Part shown: piece by piece, positions 25,714 to 34,021 of the stretch | Layout of the letters: every line of letters starts with the position of its first letter | How positions within the stretch are numbered: position 1 is the first letter of the stretch | Assembly: GCA_040226215.1 (NCBI GenBank) | Contig: JAVKFF010000017.1 | Coordinates: forward strand, 1 to 49,670 | Direction of reading: 5' to 3' | Origin: JAVKFF01 sp040226215 | Lineage (GTDB): Bacteria; Pseudomonadota; Alphaproteobacteria; DSM-16000; Inquilinaceae | DNA: 49,670 nucleotides | The notes under the pieces: generated by a model | Seen by the model: the letters and a program-made list of their open reading frames with translations, nothing else | What the model was told of the DNA's origin: nothing | Database searches by the model: none | Translations under genes and position numbers: made by a program

Positions 25714-26493
25714 TCAGCCTCCCCTGGTGCCGGCGTCGGGCGGAAAGAAGATCTCGCCGGCGGCGACGGAACGCCGACCGCCATCCTCGACACGGATCAC
25801 GGCGATCCCCCGTGCGTCGACATCCTCCAATACGCCGGCAAAGCGCTCCCGCGACAGGTTTACCGTGACCGGCCGGCCCAGGCCGATCGCGCTGGCGATC
25901 CAGAGTGGCCGAAGCGCGGCGAATCCCTCCGCCTCCCAGCGGTCCAGGAGCGGCGCCAGGTCCGCCAGCAGCGCCTCGGCCATCGCCTCGGGGACGATCG
26001 CGGCATGCCCCAGCGCCGCCAGCGACGTCGCCGGCCGCTCGCCATCCTCGGGATGATGGGCGAGATTGACCCCGAAGCCGACCACCAGCCCCGCGGGCCC
26101 GGCACCGACCGTCTCAGGCAGGATGCCGGCCAGCTTTGCCGGCCCCGCCAGCACGTCGTTCGGCCATTTCACGCAGATGTCCCTCCGCCCTGCCAGCCGC
26201 CGCAGCGCCGTGGTCGCGGCGAGGCCGCAAACCAGCGCCAGGCTGCCCCACTCCGCCAGAGGCCGCGCGGGCTGGACCAGAAGCGACAGGTGCAGATTGC
26301 CGTCCTCGGACACCCACGGCCGGCCGCGCCGGCCCCGACCAGCGGTCTGGCGCCTGGCGATCAGCACGCTGCCCGCGGGTGCCCCGTCAGCCGCCATCGC
26401 GGCCAGCGCGTCGTTGCTGCTGCCAACGCTGTCGATCCGGTGAACGGTCCAGCGTGGCGCCGCCGTCACGCGAGGTGCGGCCTGTCGGTCCAC
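25714..26493 (-). CDS. birA: Biotin-[acetyl-CoA-carboxylase] ligase, without DNA-binding domain
   Basis: Attaches biotin to the biotin carboxyl carrier protein through biotinyl-AMP. The 259-residue protein holds only the ligase catalytic domain and the small C-terminal SH3-like domain. The N-terminal helix-turn-helix found in E. coli BirA is missing, so it should not act as the bio operon repressor. The nucleotide loop is GRGRRGRPW (52-60) and the catalytic segment is KWPNDVL, followed by KLAGILPE. The start is GTG at 26493, one base after the nuoN stop. The nuoN-birA-coaX-rnj order is common in Alphaproteobacteria. Confidence 0.94.
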   Translation of the reverse strand: MDRQAAPRVTAAPRWTVHRIDSVGSSNDALAAMAADGAPAGSVLIARRQTAGRGRRGRPWVSEDGNLHLSLLVQPARPLAEWGSLALVCGLAATTALRRLAGRRDICVKWPNDVLAGPAKLAGILPETVGAGPAGLVVGFGVNLAHHPEDGERPATSLAALGHAAIVPEAMAEALLADLAPLLDRWEAEGFAALRPLWIASAIGLGRPVTVNLSRERFAGVLEDVDARGIAVIRVEDGGRRSVAAGEIFFPPDAGTRGG

Positions 26494-26494
26494 G

Positions 26495-27934
26495 TCAGGG
26501 GTAGAGCGATCCGGCGGCCGCCGAGGCGAGGTCGGTCACCCAGGCCGGAACCAGGATGAACAGCACGGTCACGGCGCCCGCCGCCGTCATCACGGTGGCC
26601 AGTTCCCGACCCACGGGGCGGTCGATCTGCTCGATCGTCTCGTCGAAATACATCAGCTTGACGATCCGCAGATAGTAGAAGGCGCCCACCACGCTGGCCA
26701 ATACGCCGATCACCGCCAGGGCGTAGAGTTCGGCATTGATCGCCGCCATGAAGACGTAGAGCTTGCCGAAAAAGCCGGCGAGCGGCGGGATGCCGGCCAT
26801 GGAGAACATGAAGATCGCCAGCGCCAGCGCCATCAGCGGGTTCGAGCGGCTGAGCCCGGCCAGGTCGTTGATGCCCTCCACCGCGCGTCCGTTGACCCGC
26901 ATGGCGAGGATGATGGCGAAGGTGCCGAGGTTCATCGCCAGGTAGATGGCCAGATAGATGGCGACGCCGCGCACGCCCTCCTCGGTGCCGGCGGCGAGGC
27001 CGACCAGGGCATACCCGACATGGCCGATCGAGGAATAGGCCATCAGGCGCTTGCTGTTGGTTTGCGCCACCGCCGCGAAGGCACCGAGCACCATCGACAG
27101 GATGGCGACCACCACGATGATCTGCTGCCACTGGTCCACCAGACTGCCGAAGGGGCCGACCAGGACGCGGGTGAACAGCGCCAGGGCGGCGATCTTCGGG
27201 GCGACCGCGAAGAAGGCGGTGACCGGCGTCGGCGCGCCCTCGTAGACGTCGGGCGTCCACATGTGGAAGGGCACGGCGGAGACCTTGAAGCAGAGCGCCG
27301 CGGCGATGAAAACGAGACCCAACAGCAGGCCGATGGAGACGCCGCCCTCGCCGCCCAGGATCCCGGCCATCACCGCGAAGTCGGTGGTCCCGGTGAAGCC
27401 GTAGACCAGGGAGGCGCCATAGAGCAGCAGGCCCGAGGACAACGCCCCGAGGACGAAATATTTCAGGCCGGCCTCGGTGGAGCGCACGGTGTCGCGCCGG
27501 AAGGCCGCCACCACGTAGAGACACAGGCTCTGCAGTTCGAGGCCGAGATAGAGCGCGATCAGGTCGTTGGCGCTGATCATCATCAGCATGCCGAGCGTCG
27601 CCAGCACCAGCAGCACCGGAAACTCGAACCGGGCGATCTGCTCGCGCTCCAGGAAATCGATGGAGACGACGATGCCGATCGCCGCGGCCGCCAGCACCAG
27701 CACCTTCATGAAGACAGCGAAGCCGTCGACGATGAACAGGCCGGCAAAGGCGGTGTCGCCTTCGCTGCCGGTCAGCACCAGCAGGCCGGCAACCACAAGC
27801 GCCAGTGCCGACAGGTAGCTGACGAGCCGGGTGGACCGGTCGCCCATGAAGACGCCCAGCATCAGCAGCGCCATGGCGGCAACCGCGAGGAAGAGCTCCG
27901 GCAAGGCCGGGAGAAGATCGCTGAGATCGGTCAT
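26495..27934 (-). CDS. nuoN: NADH-quinone oxidoreductase subunit N
   Basis: Proton-pumping antiporter-like subunit at the inner part of the complex I membrane arm. The 479-residue protein has about 14 transmembrane helices. The conserved charged segments are LYLGLELQSLCLYVVAAFRR (TM5 glutamate), KVSAVPFHMWTPDVYEGAPTP (TM7 lysine and loop) and AQTNSKRLMAYSSIGHVGYAL (TM8 lysine). It is the last nuo gene; birA follows after one base and nuoM precedes by 13 bases. Confidence 0.97.
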   Translation of the reverse strand: MTDLSDLLPALPELFLAVAAMALLMLGVFMGDRSTRLVSYLSALALVVAGLLVLTGSEGDTAFAGLFIVDGFAVFMKVLVLAAAAIGIVVSIDFLEREQIARFEFPVLLVLATLGMLMMISANDLIALYLGLELQSLCLYVVAAFRRDTVRSTEAGLKYFVLGALSSGLLLYGASLVYGFTGTTDFAVMAGILGGEGGVSIGLLLGLVFIAAALCFKVSAVPFHMWTPDVYEGAPTPVTAFFAVAPKIAALALFTRVLVGPFGSLVDQWQQIIVVVAILSMVLGAFAAVAQTNSKRLMAYSSIGHVGYALVGLAAGTEEGVRGVAIYLAIYLAMNLGTFAIILAMRVNGRAVEGINDLAGLSRSNPLMALALAIFMFSMAGIPPLAGFFGKLYVFMAAINAELYALAVIGVLASVVGAFYYLRIVKLMYFDETIEQIDRPVGRELATVMTAAGAVTVLFILVPAWVTDLASAAAGSLYP

Positions 27935-27947
27935 CGCAGTCTCCTCC

Positions 27948-29474
27948 TCAGCGGTTCGCCAGCATCGCGGCGGGTTCGTCCGCCCGCAGCAACGCCAGTT
28001 GGTAGTTGGCGATCAGGTTGTCGACGGAGGCCTGCATGACGTTGGTGAAGCTCGAGGGGTAGACGCCCATCCAGAAGACCAGGATCAGGAGCGGCGCGAA
28101 GATCGCCACCTCCCGCAGCGAGAGATCCGGCAGCAGCTTCAGATCCTCCTTCACCAGCTTGCCGAAGATCACCCGCCGGTAGAGGTAGAGCATGTAGGCC
28201 GCGCCCAGAACCACACCCGTCGTCGCCAGCGCCGCCACCCAGGTATTCACCTGGAAGACGCCGACCAGCACCAGGAACTCGCCGATGAAGCCCGAGGTGC
28301 CCGGCAGGCCGACCGACGCCATGGTGAACACCATGAAGACGAAGGCGTAGACCGGCATGTTGTGCACCAGGCCGCCATAGCGCGCGATCTCGCGTGTGTG
28401 CAGCCGGTCGTAGACCACGCCGACGCACAGGAACAGGGCGGCCGAGACGATCCCGTGCGACAGCATCTGGAAGATCGAGCCGACGACGCCCTGGCTGGTC
28501 ATCGTGAACATGCCGATCGTCACCACGCCCATATGGGCGATGGAGGAGTAGGCGATCAGCTTCTTCATGTCCTTTTGCGCCAGCGCCACCAGCGAGGTGT
28601 AGATGATGGCGATCACCGACAGGGCGTAGATCAGCGGCGTCAGCGTCTCCGTGGCCTGCGGCAGCATCGGGATGGAAAAGCGCAGGAAGCCGTAGCCGCC
28701 CATCTTCAGCAGCACGCCGGCCAGGATCACCGAACCTGCCGTCGGCGCCTCGACATGCGAGTCGGGCAGCCAGGTGTGCACCGGCCACATCGGCACCTTG
28801 ACCGCGAAGGAGGCGAACATGGCGAGCCACAGCCAGATCTGCATGTCGTAGCCGAAATCCGTCGCCATCAGGGTCGGGATGTCGGTCGTGCCCGCCTGCA
28901 GATACATCGCCAGCAGCGCCAGCAGCATCAGCACCGAGCCTGCCAGGGTGAACAGGAAGAACTTGAACGCGGCATAGATGCGCCGCTGTCCCGATCCCCA
29001 GACGCCGATGATGATGAACATCGGAATCAGCACGCCCTCGAAGAAGACGTAGAACAGCACGTAATCGAGCGCGCAGAACATGCCGATCATCAGCGTCTCG
29101 AGGATCAGGAAGGAGATCATGTACTCCTTCACCCGCTTGGTGATGGCGGTCCAGCTGGCCAGCACGCAGATCGGCGTGAGGATGGTCGAGAGCAGGACGA
29201 ACAGCATCGAGATGCCGTCCACGCCCATGTGATAGGCGATGCCGAAGGCCGGGAACCACTCGGTGTGCTCGACGAACTGGAATTCCGGCGTCGTCGTGTC
29301 GAAGGCGAACCACAGAAACAGGCTGAGCACGAATGTGGCGACCGTGGCGAACAGGGCGGTCAGTCGGGCGTTGCGCGCCACCATCTCCTCCGTGCCGCGG
29401 GCCAGCACGAAGATGAAGGCTGCGCCCGCGAGCGGCAGGAACGTGATCAGCGATAAGATTGGCCAATCGACCAT
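27948..29474 (-). CDS. nuoM: NADH-quinone oxidoreductase subunit M
   Basis: Middle antiporter-like proton-pumping subunit of complex I. It is 508 residues with about 14 helices. Diagnostic segments are the VDGISMLFVLLST loop, YVFFEGVLIPMFIIIGVWG (TM5 glutamate), KVPMWPVHTWLPDSHVEAPT (TM7 lysine) and AQKDMKKLIAYSSIAHMGVV (TM8). ATG at 29474 (MVDWPILSLITFLPL) gives a normal length. It lies 25 bases after nuoL. Confidence 0.97.
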   Translation of the reverse strand: MVDWPILSLITFLPLAGAAFIFVLARGTEEMVARNARLTALFATVATFVLSLFLWFAFDTTTPEFQFVEHTEWFPAFGIAYHMGVDGISMLFVLLSTILTPICVLASWTAITKRVKEYMISFLILETLMIGMFCALDYVLFYVFFEGVLIPMFIIIGVWGSGQRRIYAAFKFFLFTLAGSVLMLLALLAMYLQAGTTDIPTLMATDFGYDMQIWLWLAMFASFAVKVPMWPVHTWLPDSHVEAPTAGSVILAGVLLKMGGYGFLRFSIPMLPQATETLTPLIYALSVIAIIYTSLVALAQKDMKKLIAYSSIAHMGVVTIGMFTMTSQGVVGSIFQMLSHGIVSAALFLCVGVVYDRLHTREIARYGGLVHNMPVYAFVFMVFTMASVGLPGTSGFIGEFLVLVGVFQVNTWVAALATTGVVLGAAYMLYLYRRVIFGKLVKEDLKLLPDLSLREVAIFAPLLILVFWMGVYPSSFTNVMQASVDNLIANYQLALLRADEPAAMLANR

Positions 29475-29499
29475 GTGTCCAAACGCCTTAGCTCGCCCG

Positions 29500-31440
29500 T
29501 CAGAGCGCGTAGAGATACCAGGAGACGAACGCCACCAGCCCGATCAGCATGGCGAACGCATAATGATAGACATAGCCCGACTGCATCCGGCTGAAGCGGC
29601 GGGCGATGTCCTTGGTGGCGCGGGCGAGACCGTCCGGCCCCACGCCGTCGATGACCGCCTGGTCGCCCGCCGTCCACAGGCCGTGACCCAGGTAGAAGGC
29701 GGGCCTGACCGCGATGCGGTCGTAGAGTTCGTCGAAGTACCACTTGCGGAAGAACAGGCGATGGATCGGCCGGAATACCAGCGCGGTGACGCCGGGCAGC
29801 GCCGGCCGGGCGATGTAGTAGAGCCAGGCGAAGCCCAGGCCGGCGAGCGCCACCACCAGGGGCAGCAGCTTCACCCACAAGGCCACGTGGTGCGCCGCCT
29901 CAACGGTGTCGTTCTCCGCCAGCACCAGCAGGCTGTCGCCCCAGAAATGCGCCATGTCGTGGCCGACGAACCATTCGTAGGCGACGAAGCCGGCGATCAC
30001 GGCGCCGATGGCCAGCGGGATCAGCGGCCCGATCATCACCCAGGGCGATTCGTGCACATGCGCCATCACCTTCTCATCCGCCCGCGGCCGGCCGTGGAAG
30101 GTCAGGAACAGCAGACGGCCAGAGTAGAAGGCGGTCATGAAGGCGGCGAGGATGCCAAGCCAGTAGGCGAGATTGCCGAACCAGCTGTGATCGGCGAAGG
30201 CGGCCTCCAGGATGATGTCCTTGGAGTAGAAGCCGGCGAAGCCGAAGAGGCCCGGAATGCCGATACCGGCCAGCGCCAGGCTGCCGATCCACATCAGCGT
30301 GTAGGTGCGCGGGATGGCCCGCCAGATGCCGCCCATCTTGCGCATGTCCTGCTCGTCCGACATGGCGTGGATCACCGAGCCGGCGCCCAGGAACAGCAGC
30401 GCCTTGAAGAAGGCGTGGGTCATCAGGTGGAAGATCGCCGCCGAATAGGCCGACACGCCGATGGCGAAGAACATGTAGCCGAGCTGGCTCATCGTCGAAT
30501 AGGCGATGACCCGCTTGATGTCCCACTGCGTCAGGCCGATCGTCGCCGCCACGAAGGCGGTCGCCGCGCCTACGACCGCGACCACCGCCAGCGCGTCGGG
30601 CGCATATTCGAAGACCGGGCTCATCCGCGCCAGCATGAAGACGCCGGCGGTCACCATGGTGGCGGCATGGATCAGGGCGGAGACCGGCGTCGGACCCTCC
30701 ATGGCGTCCGGCAGCCAGGTGTGCAGGCCGAGCTGGGCCGACTTGCCCATGGCGCCGATGAACAGCAGCAGACAGGCGCAGGTCAGCGCGTCCACCTCCC
30801 AGGACAGGAAGGTGAAGGTCGTTCCGACCATGTCCGGCGTGGCGGCGAAGATCGGGTCGAGCTCGACCGTGCCGTACATCAGGAAGATCGCGAAGATGCC
30901 CAGCGAGAAGCCGAAATCGCCGATGCGGTTGACCACGAAGGCCTTGATCGACGCCTTGTTGGCGCTTTCCCGGTCGTACCAGAAGCCGATCAGCAGGTAG
31001 GAGGCGAGGCCGACGCCTTCCCAGCCGAAGAACATCTGCACCAGGTTGTCCGCCGTCACCAGCATCAGCATCATGAAGGTGAACAGGCTGAGATAGGCGA
31101 AGAACCGCGCCTTGGAGCGGTCGTGGCTCATATAGCCGATGGAGTAGATGTGCACCATCGACGAGACGCCGTTGACGACGACCAGCATGACCGCGGTCAG
31201 CGTGTCGACCCGGAGCGCCCAGGCGATGTCCAGGCCACCCACGTCCATCCAGGTGAACAGCTCCACCGTGCGCGGCGCGGCGCCGAGGGCCACGTCGATG
31301 AACAGGACGACCGACAGGATGCCCGCCAGGCAGACGGCACCGACGGTGACCGCCATGGCGCCCTTCTCGCCGATCACCCGGCCGAACAGGCCGGCGATCG
31401 CCGCGGCGACCAGGGGCAGGAATACGGCTGCGACTTCCAT
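29500..31440 (-). CDS. nuoL: NADH-quinone oxidoreductase subunit L
   Basis: Distal antiporter-like subunit of complex I. Its long C-terminal amphipathic helix lies along the membrane arm and couples the pumps. The 646-residue protein has an antiporter core with the conserved FFGWEGVGLASYLLIGFWYD, then QLGLHTWLPDAMEGPTPVSA and TQWDIKRVIAYSTMSQLGYM. The C-terminal extension from about 500 on includes the lateral helix and a final membrane anchor (YAFAMLIGLVAFVSWYLYAL). ATG at 31440 lies 19 bases after nuoK. A 746-residue open frame on the opposite strand is a shadow. Confidence 0.97.
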   Translation of the reverse strand: MEVAAVFLPLVAAAIAGLFGRVIGEKGAMAVTVGAVCLAGILSVVLFIDVALGAAPRTVELFTWMDVGGLDIAWALRVDTLTAVMLVVVNGVSSMVHIYSIGYMSHDRSKARFFAYLSLFTFMMLMLVTADNLVQMFFGWEGVGLASYLLIGFWYDRESANKASIKAFVVNRIGDFGFSLGIFAIFLMYGTVELDPIFAATPDMVGTTFTFLSWEVDALTCACLLLFIGAMGKSAQLGLHTWLPDAMEGPTPVSALIHAATMVTAGVFMLARMSPVFEYAPDALAVVAVVGAATAFVAATIGLTQWDIKRVIAYSTMSQLGYMFFAIGVSAYSAAIFHLMTHAFFKALLFLGAGSVIHAMSDEQDMRKMGGIWRAIPRTYTLMWIGSLALAGIGIPGLFGFAGFYSKDIILEAAFADHSWFGNLAYWLGILAAFMTAFYSGRLLFLTFHGRPRADEKVMAHVHESPWVMIGPLIPLAIGAVIAGFVAYEWFVGHDMAHFWGDSLLVLAENDTVEAAHHVALWVKLLPLVVALAGLGFAWLYYIARPALPGVTALVFRPIHRLFFRKWYFDELYDRIAVRPAFYLGHGLWTAGDQAVIDGVGPDGLARATKDIARRFSRMQSGYVYHYAFAMLIGLVAFVSWYLYAL

Positions 31441-31459
31441 TATGACGAGTCCCCTGCCC

Positions 31460-31768
31460 TCAGCCCTTCATCTGGTTGATCTCGGCGACCTCGATGGTGC
31501 CGCGATTGCGGAAGTAGACGACCAGGATGGCGAGCCCGATGGCCGCCTCCGCCGCGGCGACGGTGAGCACGAACAGCGCGAAGACCTGGCCAACCAGGTC
31601 GCCCAGATATGTCGAGAACGCCACCAGGTTGATGTTGACCGCGAGCAGCATGAGCTCGATCGACATCAGGATGATGATGACGTTCTTGCGGTTCAGGAAG
31701 ATGCCGAAGATGCCGAGCGTGAAGAGGATCGCGGCGACGGTGAGGAAGTGGCCAAGCCCGATTTCCAT
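31460..31768 (-). CDS. nuoK: NADH-quinone oxidoreductase subunit K
   Basis: Small MrpC-like membrane subunit of complex I. The 102-residue length is typical. Three transmembrane helices carry the two glutamates needed for proton transfer: IILMSIELMLLAVNINLVAF and TVAAAEAAIGLAILVVYFRN. The ATG at 31768 is 4 bases after the nuoJ stop. Confidence 0.97.
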   Translation of the reverse strand: MEIGLGHFLTVAAILFTLGIFGIFLNRKNVIIILMSIELMLLAVNINLVAFSTYLGDLVGQVFALFVLTVAAAEAAIGLAILVVYFRNRGTIEVAEINQMKG

Positions 31769-31772
31769 GATC

Positions 31773-32387
31773 TCAGATGCCCCCGCCGGTTTCGACCTTG
31801 CGCACCACGACCGCGTCCGACGGCTTGCGGGCGAGCTGGTCGGCGATCTTCTGCCGGCGCACGCCGGTGCGCTGGCGCAAGGTGAGCACGATGGCGCCGA
31901 TCATCGCCACCAGCAGGATCATGCCGGCCGCCTGGAAGAGGTAGAAGTAGTCGGTATAGATTAGCCGGCCCAGCGCCTCGGTGTTGGTCGCCCCGCCGGG
32001 GTCGGCCATCGGCGCGCGGATCGCCGTCTCCGCCTCCGGCGCGATCACCCAGGCCGCGCCGACGAAGATCAGTTCCACCAGCAGGATCAGGCCGATCAGG
32101 CCGCCGATCGGCAGGTAGTTGAGCACACCCTCGCGCAGCCGCGCGAAATTGACGTCCAGCATCATGACGACGAACAGGAACAGCACCGCCACCGCGCCGA
32201 CATAGACCACCACCAGGATCAGCGCCAGGAACTCCGCCCCCATGATGATGAACAGGGCGGCGGCGTTGAAGAAGGCAAGGATCAGGAACAGCACCGAGTG
32301 CACGGGGTTGCGCGCCGTGACCACCATCACCGCCGAGGCGATGGTGATGAAGGCGAACAGGTAGAAGGCGAGTGTGATGACGATCAT
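31773..32387 (-). CDS. nuoJ: NADH-quinone oxidoreductase subunit J
   Basis: Membrane subunit of complex I whose third helix takes part in the E-channel next to the quinone site. The 204-residue protein has five hydrophobic segments. Family marks are TARNPVHSVLFLILAFFNAA, then LALILVVVYVGAVAVLFLFV and VMMLDVNF. The C-terminus is hydrophilic and somewhat basic. It follows nuoI by a 99-base gap, the largest inside the operon, where I see no gene. Confidence 0.96.
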   Translation of the reverse strand: MIVITLAFYLFAFITIASAVMVVTARNPVHSVLFLILAFFNAAALFIIMGAEFLALILVVVYVGAVAVLFLFVVMMLDVNFARLREGVLNYLPIGGLIGLILLVELIFVGAAWVIAPEAETAIRAPMADPGGATNTEALGRLIYTDYFYLFQAAGMILLVAMIGAIVLTLRQRTGVRRQKIADQLARKPSDAVVVRKVETGGGI

Positions 32388-32486
32388 GCTGGCCCGGCGG
32401 TCGGCGCCTCGTTCAGGGGTGGTCGGACGGGTGTGGCGCGCGGCGCCCCGCCCCGGAAGTCTGGCGGTCAGGAAGTCGGCGGTGTT

Positions 32487-32975
32487 TTAGCGGTAAGGGG
32501 CATCCGCCGCAATGTTTGCCTGGAGCTGCGCCTCCCAGCGGTCGCCGTTCAGCAACAGCTTATCCTTGTCGTAGAAAAGCTCCTCCCGGGTCTCGGTGGA
32601 GAACTCGAAGTTCGGCCCCTCGACGATCGCGTCCACCGGGCAGGCTTCCTGGCAGAACCCGCAATAGATGCACTTCGTCATGTCGATGTCGTAGCGCGTG
32701 GTGCGGCGGCTGCCGTCCTCGCGCGGCTCGGCCTCGATGGTGATGGCCTGGGCCGGGCAGATCGCCTCGCACAGCTTGCAGGCGATGCATCGCTCCTCCC
32801 CGTTGGGGTAGCGCCTGAGGGCGTGCTCGCCGCGGAAGCGCGGGCTCAGCGGACCCTTCTCGTAGGGATAGTTCAGCGTGACCTTGGGCCTGAAGAAGTA
32901 TTTCAGGGTCAGCCACAGGCCACCGACAATCTCGCCGAGCAGGATCGTGCGGGCCGTGCGGTCGATGAAGGCCAT
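32487..32975 (-). CDS. nuoI: NADH-quinone oxidoreductase subunit I
   Basis: Ferredoxin-like subunit holding clusters N6a and N6b, which pass electrons from NuoG to NuoB. The 162-residue protein has an N-terminal amphipathic helix and a conserved KVTLNYPYEKGPLSPRFRGE segment. Two 4Fe-4S motifs follow, CIACKLCEAICPAQAI and CIYCGFCQEACPVDAI. The usual EGPNFEFSTETREEL follows the second. It lies 26 bases after nuoH. Confidence 0.97.
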   Translation of the reverse strand: MAFIDRTARTILLGEIVGGLWLTLKYFFRPKVTLNYPYEKGPLSPRFRGEHALRRYPNGEERCIACKLCEAICPAQAITIEAEPREDGSRRTTRYDIDMTKCIYCGFCQEACPVDAIVEGPNFEFSTETREELFYDKDKLLLNGDRWEAQLQANIAADAPYR

Positions 32976-33001
32976 GGTTGTCGCCTCTCTCTTTCTCTCG
33001 C

Positions 33002-34009
33002 TCAGGCCGGAACCCAGTCGAAGGCCACCAGCACGCCCGCGGTGGCGACGACCCAGAACAGGCTGAAGGGCAGGTACACCTTCCAGCCCAGCCGCATCAA
33101 CTGGTCGTAGCGGTAACGTGGCATCGTGGCGCGCACCCAGATGAAGATGAACAGGCAGAAGCAGATCTTCAGGACGAACCAGACGACGCCCGGAATCCAG
33201 GTGAAGGGCGCGAAGCCGAAGGGCGCCAGCCAGCCGCCGAGGAACAGGATGGTGGTCATCCCGCTCATCAGGATCATGTTGGCGTACTCGCCGAGGAAGA
33301 ACAGGGCGTAGGTCATGGACGAGTACTCGACCATGAAGCCGCCGGTGATTTCCGATTCACCTTCCGGCAGGTCGAAGGGCGCGCGGTTGGTCTCCGCCAG
33401 CGCCGAGACGAAGAAGACCACGAACATCGGGAACAGCGGGACGGCGAACCACACCGTTTCCTGTGCCCGGACGATGTCCGACAGGTTCAGCGAGCCGACG
33501 CACAGCAGCACGGAGATGATGACGAAGCCGATCGAGACCTCGTAGGAGACCATTTGCGCCGCCGAGCGCAGCCCGCCAAGGAAGGCATAGCGCGAGTTCG
33601 AGGCCCAGCCGGCCATGATGATGCCGTAGACGCCCAGCGAGGATATGGCGAAGAGGTAGAGCACGCCGACATTGATGTCGGCCAGCACCCAGCCCTCGTC
33701 GAACGGGATCACCGCCCAGGCGACCAGGCTCAGCAACAGGGTGACCATTGGCGCGATCAGGAAGACCGCGCGATTGGCGCCGGAGGGGATGATGGTTTCC
33801 TTGACCAGCATCTTCAGGCCGTCGGCGAAGGGCTGCAGCAGGCCGAACGGGCCGACGGTCATCGGTCCCTGGCGCAATTGCATGGCGCCCAGCACCTTGC
33901 GCTCGGCATAGGTCAGATAGGCGACCGCGACCAGCAGCGGCACGATGATCGCCACGATCTGCAGGATGATGATCGCGGTCGGCCAGGCGTATCCGCTCCA
34001 GAAACCCAT
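33002..34009 (-). CDS. nuoH: NADH-quinone oxidoreductase subunit H
   Basis: Membrane subunit that forms much of the quinone-binding chamber and the link to the proton channels. The 335-residue protein has about eight helices. Key segments are AERKVLGAMQLRQGPMTVGP near TM1-2, GVYGIIMAGWASNSRYAFLG, and ETNRAPFDLPEGESEITGGF with the conserved acidic loop. The start is ATG at 34009, 12 bases after nuoG. Confidence 0.97.
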   Translation of the reverse strand: MGFWSGYAWPTAIIILQIVAIIVPLLVAVAYLTYAERKVLGAMQLRQGPMTVGPFGLLQPFADGLKMLVKETIIPSGANRAVFLIAPMVTLLLSLVAWAVIPFDEGWVLADINVGVLYLFAISSLGVYGIIMAGWASNSRYAFLGGLRSAAQMVSYEVSIGFVIISVLLCVGSLNLSDIVRAQETVWFAVPLFPMFVVFFVSALAETNRAPFDLPEGESEITGGFMVEYSSMTYALFFLGEYANMILMSGMTTILFLGGWLAPFGFAPFTWIPGVVWFVLKICFCLFIFIWVRATMPRYRYDQLMRLGWKVYLPFSLFWVVATAGVLVAFDWVPA

Positions 34010-34021
34010 CTCCGCCGCCCC

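Noticed and set aside
29239..31479. 746-codon open frame antisense to nuoL
   Set aside because: Shadow frame with composition typical of antisense translations; nuoL on the minus strand is complete and conserved.
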